A DNA stretch of 21,448 nucleotides from contig CAYUXZ010000046.1 of the NCBI GenBank assembly GCA_964449135.1, positions 1 to 21,448 on the forward strand. Reading direction: 5' to 3'. This DNA is from SZAS-103 sp964449135. GTDB lineage: Bacteria; Pseudomonadota; Gammaproteobacteria; Xanthomonadales; Xanthomonadaceae. Below the pieces are notes generated by a model. It had not been told where the DNA came from. It saw only the letters and a list, made by a program, of their open reading frames with translations, and did not search any database. The translations under genes were made by a program, and so were the position numbers. How positions within the stretch are numbered: position 1 is the first letter of the stretch; every line of letters starts with the position of its first letter. This document shows positions 1 to 9,719 of this stretch, in pieces.

Positions 1-1051
1 CGATCTTCTGGAAGCGCCGCGCGAGCGCATGATCCTTCTCGAAGATGCCGCGGTATTCCTGGAACGTGGTCGAGCCTATGCAGCGCAATTCGCCCGAGGC
101 GAGCGCGGGCTTGATGAGGTTGGAGGCGTCCATCGTGCCGCCGCTGGCCGAGCCGGCGCCGATGATGGTGTGGATCTCGTCTATGAACAGGATCGAACCC
201 GGCAGCTTCTTGAGCTCGGCGATCACCGCCTTCAGCCGCTTCTCGAAATCGCCGCGGTACTTGGTGCCGGCGACCAGCGCGCCCAGGTCGAGCGCGTAGA
301 TCACCGCATCCGACAGCACCGCCGGCACCTGGCCCTCGACGATGCGCTTGGCGAGCCCTTCCGCGAGCGCGGTCTTGCCCACGCCGGCGTCGCCGACGTA
401 GAGCGGATTGTTCTTGCGGCGTCGGCAGAGCACCTGGATCGTGCGCTCTACCTCCTCGGTGCGGCCGACCAGCGGGTCGATCTTGCCCTGCACCGCGAGC
501 TCGTTGAGGTTGCTCGCATATTCGGCGAGCGCATTGCCCTTGGGTTCCTCGCCGCCCTCGCCTTCCTTGTGCGGCTCGCCGCTGCCCTGCGACTGCGCGC
601 CGGAGGAATCCTCGCCGCCGAGCTTGGCGACACCGTGCGACAGGTAGTTGACGACATCCAGCCGGGTGACGTCCTGCTGGGCGAGGTAATAGACCGCGTG
701 CGAATCCTTCTCGCCGAAAATCGCAACGAGGACGTTCGCGCCGGTGACTTCCTTCTTGCCCGAGGACTGCACGTGATAGACGGCGCGCTGCAGCACGCGC
801 TGGAAGCCGAGCGTGGGCTGGGTGTCGCGCGCGTCGTCCTCCGGCAGCACCGGCACGGTTTCGCGGATGGTCTTGCGCAGGTCTTCGGCGAGCTTGACCG
901 GATCGCCGCCGCAGGCGCGCAGCACGGACGCCGCCGAGGCGTTGTCGAGCAGCGCCAGCAGCAGGTGCTCGACGGTCATGAACTCATGGCGCGACTCGCG
1001 GGCCTGCTTGTAGCACTGGCCGATGGTGAATTCGAGGTCCTTGCTGAACAT
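1..1051 (-). CDS. clpA: ATP-dependent Clp protease ATP-binding subunit ClpA (N-terminal part, cut by window edge)
   Basis: AAA+ unfoldase that feeds substrates, including those delivered by ClpS, into the ClpP peptidase in the cytoplasm. The ATG at 1049-1051 opens MFSKDLEFTIGQCY, a typical ClpA N-terminus, and a GAGGAG ribosome site lies 11 bases upstream. The N-domain (about residues 1-145) is followed by a Gly/Glu-rich linker (AQSQGSGEPHKEGEGGEE). The first AAA module then has Walker A GDAGVGKT (residues 220-227) and Walker B LFIDEIH (288-294). The visible part ends at ALARRFQKI, which carries the expected arginine finger. About 350 residues are present; the rest of D1 and all of D2 lie left of the window. 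It follows clpS on the same strand after 122 bp, the usual gammaproteobacterial order, so co-transcription is likely. The identification is secure. Confidence 0.96.
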   Translation of the reverse strand, partial: MFSKDLEFTIGQCYKQARESRHEFMTVEHLLLALLDNASAASVLRACGGDPVKLAEDLRKTIRETVPVLPEDDARDTQPTLGFQRVLQRAVYHVQSSGKKEVTGANVLVAIFGEKDSHAVYYLAQQDVTRLDVVNYLSHGVAKLGGEDSSGAQSQGSGEPHKEGEGGEEPKGNALAEYASNLNELAVQGKIDPLVGRTEEVERTIQVLCRRRKNNPLYVGDAGVGKTALAEGLAKRIVEGQVPAVLSDAVIYALDLGALVAGTKYRGDFEKRLKAVIAELKKLPGSILFIDEIHTIIGAGSASGGTMDASNLIKPALASGELRCIGSTTFQEYRGIFEKDHALARRFQKI

Positions 1052-1173
1052 GGGCGGTTTCGCTCCTCAAGCCTTTGACCTGCGATATGGGGACACGCTA
1101 CGCCTTTTCCAGCCGCTTGTGACGTGCCGCTCGTCGCAACATTCCATCCCAATTCACCCGTCTCTTTCGTACC

Positions 1174-1545
1174 TCACGCCTTCTCCATCGTGCACAACAG
1201 CGGATGCTGGTGCTGGCGGGAAAACTCGTTGACCTGCGTGACCTTGGACTCCGCCACCTCGCGCGTGAAGAGCCCGCAGACGCCGCGGCCGCGGGTGTGG
1301 ACGTGCAACATGATCTGGGTCGCCTTCTCGCGATTCATGCCGAAGAACTGCTGCAGGACCTCGACCACGAAATCCATGGGCGTGAAATCGTCGTTGATCA
1401 GGATCACCTGGTACAGCGGCGGGCGCGCAGTCTGCGGCTTGGCGGTTTCGACCGCGAGGTCGCGGTGGTGTTCGTGCTCGGGCGTGCGGCGCTTGCCGGG
1501 GCCGGCGTGCGCGGGAATGCCTCTCGTGTCAGGAAACGGTCTCAT
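1174..1545 (-). CDS. clpS: ATP-dependent Clp protease adaptor protein ClpS
   Basis: Adaptor that binds N-degron substrates and delivers them to the ClpA N-domain. The 123-residue product has the family core: YQVILINDDFTPMDFVV, then QQFFGMNREKATQIMLHVH, then GRGVCGLFTREVAESK, ending HPLLCTMEKA. The NDD and H residues that form the N-degron pocket are present. The chosen ATG at 1543-1545 gives an N-terminal extension rich in charged and His residues (RRTPEHEHHRD), similar to other Xanthomonadales ClpS. An in-frame upstream start at 1629 would add 28 residues unlike the family, so it is rejected. No Shine-Dalgarno sequence is visible; a TATAAT box ends only 6 bases before the ATG (see the promoter entry). 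The gene is divergent from nudJ. Confidence 0.95.
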   Translation of the reverse strand: MRPFPDTRGIPAHAGPGKRRTPEHEHHRDLAVETAKPQTARPPLYQVILINDDFTPMDFVVEVLQQFFGMNREKATQIMLHVHTRGRGVCGLFTREVAESKVTQVNEFSRQHQHPLLCTMEKA

Positions 1546-1551
1546 TGCCGA

Positions 1552-1557
1552 ATTATA
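1552..1557 (-). promoter_or_regulatory. Candidate -10 box (TATAAT) for clpS
   Basis: The minus strand reads TATAAT followed by TCGGCA and then the clpS ATG. This is a perfect sigma70 -10 hexamer. Transcription started from it would begin at or within a base or two of the start codon. No convincing -35 hexamer is seen 16-19 bases upstream. A chance match is possible, though uncommon in such GC-rich DNA. Confidence 0.4.
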
Positions 1558-1654
1558 GGCGTCCGCGGCTGCACGGGAGTCGTGGACGCGCGCGCAGGCG
1601 GCAGGCACTATTCCGTTTCCGCATCGCATCGAGCCAGATCGCTCCCCTCACCGC

Positions 1655-2140
1655 ATGTCCAGCGAATCCGCAGTCGCCACCGCCGAAACCCGCAACTTCT
1701 GGCAGCCGGACGTCACGGTCGCCACCGTGGTCGTGCGCGATGGAAAGTTGCTCATGGTGGAGGAAGACGTGTCGGGCCGGCGCGTGCTCAACCAGCCAGC
1801 GGGACATCTGGAGCCGAACGAATCGCTGGTCGCGGCCGCCGTGCGCGAGACACTGGAGGAATCCGGCTGGGACGTGTTGCCGACCGCGTTGATCGGCCTG
1901 TACCAATGGAAAAGCCCGGTCGATGGCCGGCATTTCCTGCGCGTGGCGATGGCCGCCGATGCGATTCGCCATCATCCGGAGCGCCCGCTCGATTCGGGCA
2001 TCCTGCGCGCGCTATGGCTGACGCCTTCCGAACTGCAGGCCGCCGCCGAGCGCCATCGCAGCCCGCTGGTCTGGCGTGCGGTCGCCGACTATCTCGCCGG
2101 CAGCCGCCATCCGCTGTCGGTGCTCACGCACTTCGCATGA
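1655..2140 (+). CDS. nudJ: Nudix hydrolase NudJ-like (HMP-PP / nucleoside diphosphate phosphatase)
   Basis: A 161-residue Nudix hydrolase. The complete box GX5EX7REUXEEXGU runs from GHLEPNE through RETLEESGW at about residues 49-71, and its glutamates bind the catalytic metal. The strand before it (TVATVVVRDGKLLMVEED) and the QPAGHLEPNE context match the E. coli NudJ (YmfB) type. NudJ hydrolyses nucleoside tri- and diphosphates and the thiamine intermediate HMP-pyrophosphate. The family is assigned from the motif. The NudJ name rests mainly on position: it lies 7 bp before mnmA, followed by hflD, the E. coli nudJ-mnmA-hflD order. It is divergent from clpS, and the 109 bp gap should hold promoters for both directions. 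Confidence 0.88.
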   Translation: MSSESAVATAETRNFWQPDVTVATVVVRDGKLLMVEEDVSGRRVLNQPAGHLEPNESLVAAAVRETLEESGWDVLPTALIGLYQWKSPVDGRHFLRVAMAADAIRHHPERPLDSGILRALWLTPSELQAAAERHRSPLVWRAVADYLAGSRHPLSVLTHFA

Positions 2141-2147
2141 GGCGGAA

Positions 2148-3272
2148 GTGAACGCGGGCAAGGTCATGCTCGGCGTTTCCGGCGGCGTAGATTCGTCGGT
2201 CGCGGCCCTGCTGCTGAGACAATCGGGCGCGGACGTCGCCGGCCTGTTCATGCAGAACTGGGAAGACGACGGCACGGGTGATTGTCGTGCCGAGGACGAC
2301 CGCAAGGACGCCGTCGCGGTATGCGGCAAGCTCGGCATTCCCTTCCACGTGCGCAACTTCGCGCGCGAATACTGGGACGGTGTGTTCCAGCATTTCATTG
2401 CCGAATACCGCGCGGGCCGCACGCCGAACCCGGACGTGCTCTGCAACCGCGAAATCAAGTTCAAGACGTTCCTGGGCGAGGCAAGGGCTTTGGGAGCCGA
2501 GCGCATCGCGACCGGTCATTACGCGCAGGTCGCGCAGCACGAAGGCCGTTGGGCCCTGCTGCGAGCCGCGGACGCGGACAAGGACCAGAGTTATTTCCTG
2601 CACCAACTCGGCCAGGAGCAGTTGTCGGCGACGTTGTTCCCGATCGGCCATCTGCCCAAGTCGGAAGTGCGCCGCCTCGCGCGCGAAGCGGCGCTGCCGA
2701 CGCACGCCAAGAAGGATTCGACCGGCATCTGCTTTATCGGCGAGCGCGATTTCCGCGAATTCCTGGGCCGTTACATCCCCGCCCAACCCGGTGACATCCG
2801 CACGCCCGAAGGCGTTCGCGTCGGCGAACACGGCGGCGTCTGGTATTACACGCTGGGCCAGCGCGAAGGCCTGCAGATCGGCGGCGTGCGTGGGCGCGAC
2901 GCCGCGCCCTGGTACGTGGTCGGCAAGGACATCGTCGCGAACGTACTCTACGTCGACCAGGGCCATGACAGCCGATGGCTACTCTCGCGCAGCCTGCGCA
3001 CGGAAATCGCGCACTGGATCGACGGCGCCCCGCCCGCGACGAGTTTCGAATGCTCCGTGAAGACGCGCTACCGTCAGCAGGACGCAGCTTGCAGCGTGAA
3101 CGTGCGCGACGACGGTACGCTCGATGTCGCGTTCGAGACCTCGCAACGCGCAGTCACGCCGGGGCAATCGGCGGTGCTCTATCGCGATGCCGTCTGCCTC
3201 GGCGGCGCGGTGATCGCCGCGACGGACGCGCCGACGGTCGCCGCACGCTCGCGCACGGAACACGCGGCATGA
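2148..3272 (+). CDS. mnmA: tRNA-specific 2-thiouridylase MnmA
   Basis: ATP-dependent enzyme that puts sulfur at position 2 of the wobble uridine (U34) of tRNA-Lys, -Glu and -Gln. The 374-residue product starts at GTG 2148-2150, preceded by GAGGCGG. The start fits because KVMLGVSGGVDSSV then falls at residues 5-18, as in family members; a longer in-frame start at 2076 lies inside nudJ. The PP-loop SGGVDSS is at residues 11-17. The two catalytic cysteines are Cys99 (PDVLCNREIKFK) and Cys195 (STGICFIGERDF). The Asp residues of DKDQSYFLHQL and the C-terminal barrel ending CLGGAVIAATDAP are also present. It lies 7 bp after nudJ and 36 bp before hflD, so co-transcription is expected. Confidence 0.97.
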   Translation: MNAGKVMLGVSGGVDSSVAALLLRQSGADVAGLFMQNWEDDGTGDCRAEDDRKDAVAVCGKLGIPFHVRNFAREYWDGVFQHFIAEYRAGRTPNPDVLCNREIKFKTFLGEARALGAERIATGHYAQVAQHEGRWALLRAADADKDQSYFLHQLGQEQLSATLFPIGHLPKSEVRRLAREAALPTHAKKDSTGICFIGERDFREFLGRYIPAQPGDIRTPEGVRVGEHGGVWYYTLGQREGLQIGGVRGRDAAPWYVVGKDIVANVLYVDQGHDSRWLLSRSLRTEIAHWIDGAPPATSFECSVKTRYRQQDAACSVNVRDDGTLDVAFETSQRAVTPGQSAVLYRDAVCLGGAVIAATDAPTVAARSRTEHAA

Positions 3273-3308
3273 GATTCTTGCGCGCATGATCCCCTCCGCC
3301 GCGACCGC

Positions 3309-3914
3309 ATGAAAGACCGCACCCTCGCCTTCGCCGGCCTGACCCAGGCGGCCGCGCTCGTGCGCCAGATAGCCGACACCGGCGATGCCGAGACCGCGCC
3401 GCTTGCCGTTTGCATCCAGACGCTGTTCCGCTTCGACGCCGATTCGGTCGAAGCGGTCTATGGCGGTGCTGATGTGCTGCGCCCTGGTTTGCGCGCGCTG
3501 ACCGGGCAACTCGAAGGCGGCGACAAACGCGATCCGAGCCTGCTGCGGCTGATGACCAGCGTGCTGCGGGTCGAGCGTGGCTATGTCTCGAATCGCGCCG
3601 TGTCCGAACGGGTGCGGCAAGCGCTGGAACAGATCGCGCGCCAGTGCGAGCACTGGGGACCCACGCATCCGACCGTGCTCACGCGCCTGGGCGAGTTGTA
3701 CGCGACCACGATCAGCGCGCTGCGACCGCGCATCATGGTGCAGGGCAACCCGGTCTATCTGCAGCAACCGACCGTGGTCGCGGAGATCCGCGCGATCCTG
3801 CTCTGCGCGCTGCGCTCGGCCGTGCTCTGGCGACAGCTCGGCGGCAGCCAGTGGGATCTGTACCTGCGTCGCGCGCAGATGCTCGACGCCGCGCGCGCGT
3901 GGCTCGCCGACTAG
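3309..3914 (+). CDS. hflD: High frequency lysogenization protein HflD
   Basis: A 201-residue, probably all-helical protein of the HflD (YcfC) family. In E. coli HflD is membrane-associated and binds the phage lambda CII activator; its normal cellular role is unclear. Family landmarks are LAFAGLTQAAALVRQIA at the N-terminus, VYGGADVLRPGL near residue 50, the LRPRIMVQGNPVYLQQP segment near 137-153, and RAILLCALRSAVLWRQLGG after it. No transmembrane helix is evident. It is the third gene after nudJ and mnmA. In E. coli purB follows, whereas here acnA follows after 151 bp. Confidence 0.93.
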   Translation: MKDRTLAFAGLTQAAALVRQIADTGDAETAPLAVCIQTLFRFDADSVEAVYGGADVLRPGLRALTGQLEGGDKRDPSLLRLMTSVLRVERGYVSNRAVSERVRQALEQIARQCEHWGPTHPTVLTRLGELYATTISALRPRIMVQGNPVYLQQPTVVAEIRAILLCALRSAVLWRQLGGSQWDLYLRRAQMLDAARAWLAD

Positions 3915-3980
3915 CCGCCGCAAGCCACGCTGCACAAGGCTTTCAGCGCATCGCTGCCGTGCCTTTGCACAGCTCGATCA

Positions 3981-4009
3981 CTGCGAACCCGCGCGCTTTG
4001 CGGCATAAT
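3981..4009 (+). promoter_or_regulatory. Candidate acnA promoter
   Basis: CATAAT at 4004-4009 matches five of six bases of the -10 consensus. CTGCGA at 3981-3986, 17 bases upstream, is a poor -35 (three of six). The -10 sits inside an exact palindrome, GCATA-A-TATGC (4003-4013), which could be an operator half-overlapping the promoter. Predicted by eye only. Confidence 0.3.
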
Positions 4010-4020
4010 ATGCGGGCCAC

Positions 4021-4041
4021 GGAACGCTTTCCGCGCGTTCC
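4021..4041. repeat. Inverted repeat in the acnA leader
   Basis: GGAACGC (4021-4027) and GCGTTCC (4035-4041) are exact reverse complements separated by seven bases, 24 bases before the acnA ATG. It would lie in the mRNA leader if the promoter at 3981-4009 is used, and the ribosome site GGAG (4057-4060) remains outside the stem. It could be an RNA hairpin or a repressor operator. There is no run of T after it, so it is not a terminator. Confidence 0.5.
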
Positions 4042-4065
4042 ATTCGTCACGCCTCCGGAGTACCC

Positions 4066-6819
<2,754 letters not shown>

Positions 6820-6832
6820 GAACCGTGAACCG

Positions 6833-7213
6833 ATGAGTACGCTCACGCTCGCCGCGGCACTCTCGCTGTCTGTTGTGCAGTGTCCTGCCTACATCTACGA
6901 TGTCCAGAGTCTGCATACGCCTGTCAGCGGGTGGGAAACCGCAATCGGCAACAGTGAGAAAAGACTGTTGTCTGCCAACGTATTTGTCGGGCACCCAAGG
7001 TCGAGGGAGTCAATCCAGCCGATGAAGGGCAAGCAACGCAGCTGGGTGTGGTCGGATCTACCCGACAATGCCTGGCTGGAGTGCCGCTACATCGCAAGCG
7101 CGATCAGCCTGTATCGGCCACTGAACGGCAATCGCAGTTGTGTCTTCATGGACGCACCTGCTGGCAGCATCGATCCACCCTCTATGAAGTGCACAAGCAA
7201 ACGCTCGCCCTGA
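6833..7213 (+). CDS. STY0301-like small exported protein, function unknown
   Basis: A 126-residue product starting at ATG 6833, 13 bp after acnA and on the same strand. The N-terminus MSTLTLAAALSLSVVQCPA is hydrophobic and could be a short signal peptide, though it has no positive n-region. The body resembles STY0301-family proteins: early CP motif, GWE, LLSANVFVGHP, a late WLECRY, a YRPL turn, and four cysteines (17, 84, 103, 120), which suggests disulfides outside the cytoplasm. The function of the family is unknown. Codon choice and base composition look less GC-rich than the flanking genes, which hints at later acquisition. No good ribosome site is seen, so it may depend on acnA readthrough. 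The family call is from recollection of motifs and is moderate. Confidence 0.68.
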   Translation: MSTLTLAAALSLSVVQCPAYIYDVQSLHTPVSGWETAIGNSEKRLLSANVFVGHPRSRESIQPMKGKQRSWVWSDLPDNAWLECRYIASAISLYRPLNGNRSCVFMDAPAGSIDPPSMKCTSKRSP

Positions 7214-7217
7214 GCGC

Positions 7218-7697
7218 TTACTTGTTGGACCCCGACTGCTTCCACTGCGCCGACAGCAGCTTCCACGTGCTGCCCTCGAGCCGCCACGCGGTGTCGATCT
7301 GCTCGATCTGCCCTTCGCTGGGCAGCAGACCATTCCCACCCGTGAGCACCGCGGTGAAGCTCGCGGTCGCGTGCTTGTCGTCCTGCACGATCACGGTGAT
7401 CGGGCCCAGCGATGCGTGGATCTTGCTCTCGCGCATCAGGATCAGGCGCACGTAGCGCCCGAAGGTCTTGCGGTCCAGGTTCTCGCCCTGCTCCTCGGTG
7501 CCGATGAAATCGTCGGACAGCGGCGCGACGAGCGCGTCCACGTCGTGATCGTTTCCGGACTTCTGCATCTGCGCGATGGTGTCGCGGATCGCCTGCTCGG
7601 CGGGCGTGTGGTGGCAGCCCGCGAGCGCGGCCACGAGGGTGGCTGCCACGAGCGGCAGGACGATTCCCGCGACAGGGCGACGGCGCTGCCTGTTCAT
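7218..7697 (-). CDS. Predicted lipoprotein with NTF2-like (SnoaL/DUF4440-type) domain
   Basis: A 159-residue product with a lipoprotein signal: positive start MNRQRRRP, a hydrophobic stretch to residue 25, then lipobox LAGC with Cys28. His follows the Cys, so there is no Asp inner-membrane retention signal and outer-membrane sorting is likely. Residues about 33-155 look like the cone-shaped NTF2/SnoaL fold: an N-terminal helix (AEQAIRDTIAQMQKSGNDHDVDAL), then LSDDFIGTEEQGENLDRKTF, then antiparallel strands ending WRLEGSTWKLLSAQW. Enzymatic residues are not recognisable, so it may be a binding or structural protein. GGAGG lies 5 bases before the ATG. It is convergent with the 6833 gene (4 bp gap) and divergent from rpfB. 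Confidence 0.82.
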   Translation of the reverse strand: MNRQRRRPVAGIVLPLVAATLVAALAGCHHTPAEQAIRDTIAQMQKSGNDHDVDALVAPLSDDFIGTEEQGENLDRKTFGRYVRLILMRESKIHASLGPITVIVQDDKHATASFTAVLTGGNGLLPSEGQIEQIDTAWRLEGSTWKLLSAQWKQSGSNK

Positions 7698-7874
7698 TCC
7701 GACCTCCGTTCGCGGCCCGACCGCGACTGAACTCTACTCCGCTCGCGATCATTTGCGACGCGCGCCGCCGATCATACGTCGCCGTATTGCGGGCCTCTTG
7801 GGCCTGTGTTCCAATCGGGCGAAACTCAACCACGGCGTGCAAATACCGCGCCGGACCGACCGGGGGGCCTCGCA

Positions 7875-9551
7875 ATGAACCATCCACGCCCATGGCTGGA
7901 CAACTACCCGGCCGGCGTCGCGCCCGAGATCGACATGGAACAGTACCGCTCGATCGTCGCGGTACTGGAGGCTTCCTGCCAGAAGTTCCGCGACCGCCCC
8001 GCGTTCCGCAACTTCGGCACCACCCTGACCTACGGCGACCTGGACCGGATGAGCAGCCAGTTCGCCGCCTACCTGATCCACGAGTTGGGACTGAAGAAGG
8101 GCGATCGCGTCGCCCTGATGATGCCGAACCTGCTGCAGTACCCGATCGCGCTGATGGGCATCCTGCGCGCCGGCATGACCGTGGTGAACACCAACCCGCT
8201 CTATACGCCGCGCGAACTCAGGCACCAGATGAAGGACTCGGGCGCGCTCGCGATCGTGGTCGTGGACAACTTCGCGAGCACCGTGCAGGAAGTCCTCGCC
8301 GATACCGACATCAAGCAGGTGATCACCACCAGCGTCGGCGAAATGGTGAAGTTCCCGAAGGGCGCGATCATCAATTTCGTCCTCAAGTACATCAAGAAGC
8401 AGGTGCCGGATTATTCCATCCCGGGCGCGATCCGCTTCGACGAGGCGCTGCGCCGCGGCCGTCGCCACAACCTGCCGGCCGTTGACATCGCGCCGTCCGA
8501 CCTCGCCTTCCTGCAGTACACCGGTGGCACCACCGGCGTGTCCAAAGGCGCGATGCTCACCCATCGCAACATCGTCGCGAACATGCAGCAGTCCGGGTCC
8601 TGGATCGGCGGCAACCTCACTGAAGGCCAGGAAATCATCATCACCGCGCTGCCGCTGTACCACATCTTCTCGCTGACCGCGAACTGTATGATCTTCATGA
8701 AGATCGGCGGCCTGAACCACCTGATCACCAATCCGCGCGACATGCCCGGCTTCGTGCGCGAGCTGCGCGGCAGCGGATTCACCTGCATGACCGGCGTGAA
8801 CACGCTGTTCAACGGCCTGCTCAATACGCCCGGATTCGACCAGCTCGATTTCTCCAGGTTGCGCCTGACCATGGGCGGCGGCATGGCCGTGCAGCGCGCG
8901 GTCGCCGAACGCTGGAAGAAGGTCACCGGCGTGCCGCTGATCGAAGCCTACGGCCTGACCGAAACCTCGCCCGCGGCCTGCATCAATCCGCTGGAGCTCA
9001 AGGAATACAACGGTTCGATCGGAATGCCGGTGCCGTCCACCGACATCTGCGTGAAGGACGAAGGCGGCGCGATGCTGCCCATGGGCGAAGTCGGAGAACT
9101 GTGCGTGAAGGGTCCGCAGGTAATGCTGGGCTACTGGCAACGCCCCGAGGAGACCGCGAAGGTCATCGACAACGAGGGCTGGCTGCGCACCGGCGACATG
9201 GCGAAGATGGACGAGCGCGGGTATTTCTACCTCGTCGACCGCAAGAAGGACATGATCCTGGTCTCCGGCTTCAACGTGTATCCGAACGAGGTCGAAGACG
9301 TGATCGCGCAGATGCCGGGTGTGCTCGAAGTCGCCGCGGTCGGCGTCCCCGACGAGAAATCCGGCGAAGCGGTGAAGGTCGTGATCGTGAAGAAGGATCC
9401 GGCGCTGACCGCCGACGACGTGAAGGCTTGGTGCAAGGAAAACCTCACCGGCTACAAGCTGCCCAAGGTCGTCGAGTTCCGCACCGAACTGCCCAAGACC
9501 AATGTCGGCAAGATCCTGCGCCGCGAGCTGCGCGACGCGCCGAAAGCCTAG
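7875..9551 (+). CDS. rpfB: Long-chain fatty acid-CoA ligase, RpfB/FadD type
   Basis: ATP-dependent acyl-CoA synthetase of the ANL superfamily, 558 residues. The phosphate-binding loop YTGGTTGVSKGA is at residues 215-226. EAYGLTETSPA, the GWLRTGDMAKMDERGY hinge region and VSGFNVYPNEVED follow in family order. The catalytic lysine is Lys546 in KTNVGKILRREL. The start at ATG 7875 follows a G-rich stretch (7862-7867) and gives MNHPRPWLDNYPAGV, typical of FadD; an in-frame start at 7806 would add an unrelated tail. In Xanthomonas RpfB activates free fatty acids and turns over DSF signals. Its position directly before rpfF supports that role here, although a plain fatty-acid-degradation role is equally consistent with the sequence. 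A hairpin terminator follows 21 bp after the stop. Confidence 0.95.
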   Translation: MNHPRPWLDNYPAGVAPEIDMEQYRSIVAVLEASCQKFRDRPAFRNFGTTLTYGDLDRMSSQFAAYLIHELGLKKGDRVALMMPNLLQYPIALMGILRAGMTVVNTNPLYTPRELRHQMKDSGALAIVVVDNFASTVQEVLADTDIKQVITTSVGEMVKFPKGAIINFVLKYIKKQVPDYSIPGAIRFDEALRRGRRHNLPAVDIAPSDLAFLQYTGGTTGVSKGAMLTHRNIVANMQQSGSWIGGNLTEGQEIIITALPLYHIFSLTANCMIFMKIGGLNHLITNPRDMPGFVRELRGSGFTCMTGVNTLFNGLLNTPGFDQLDFSRLRLTMGGGMAVQRAVAERWKKVTGVPLIEAYGLTETSPAACINPLELKEYNGSIGMPVPSTDICVKDEGGAMLPMGEVGELCVKGPQVMLGYWQRPEETAKVIDNEGWLRTGDMAKMDERGYFYLVDRKKDMILVSGFNVYPNEVEDVIAQMPGVLEVAAVGVPDEKSGEAVKVVIVKKDPALTADDVKAWCKENLTGYKLPKVVEFRTELPKTNVGKILRRELRDAPKA

Positions 9552-9572
9552 CTGCGTCCGCGAATGCATCGC

Positions 9573-9604
9573 CGAAGCCCGCCGCGCGCGGGCTTCGTTC
9601 GTTT
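9573..9604 (+). terminator. Rho-independent terminator after rpfB
   Basis: A perfect 10-bp stem, CGAAGCCCGC (9573-9582) and GCGGGCTTCG (9588-9597), closes a 5-base loop and is followed by TTCGTTT. The T tract is short and broken. The strong GC stem directly behind the rpfB stop makes it a likely intrinsic terminator that separates rpfB from rpfF. Confidence 0.75.
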
Positions 9605-9615
9605 CCGGCGGCACA

Positions 9616-9644
9616 TTGTGAAGGGCGATGCATCGCGCAAGAAT
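9616..9644 (+). promoter_or_regulatory. Candidate rpfF promoter
   Basis: TTGTGA (9616-9621) and AAGAAT (9639-9644) each match four of six consensus bases and are exactly 17 bases apart, just downstream of the rpfB terminator and 75 bases before the rpfF ATG. TTGTGA also resembles half of a CRP/Clp-type site, but the partner half is missing. Placement supports a separate rpfF promoter; the exact boxes are tentative. Confidence 0.35.
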
Positions 9645-9719
9645 CGGCGCGAGCGCCCTCGCCCGCCCTTGCCGACCGCTGGCGCTCCTCCGGCCGACAG
9701 TCCGATCGAGGATTCCGCC

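Noticed and set aside
29..1078. 349-codon plus-strand frame at the left edge
   Set aside because: It is antisense to clpA, whose Walker motifs read cleanly on the minus strand.
3923..3971. Terminator after hflD
   Set aside because: The possible stems (AAGCC/GGCTT and TGCA-AAGG/CCTTTGCA) are short or bulged and no T tract follows.
9616..9633. CRP/Clp binding site upstream of rpfF
   Set aside because: Only the TTGTGA half matches; the expected TCACA half at the right spacing is absent.
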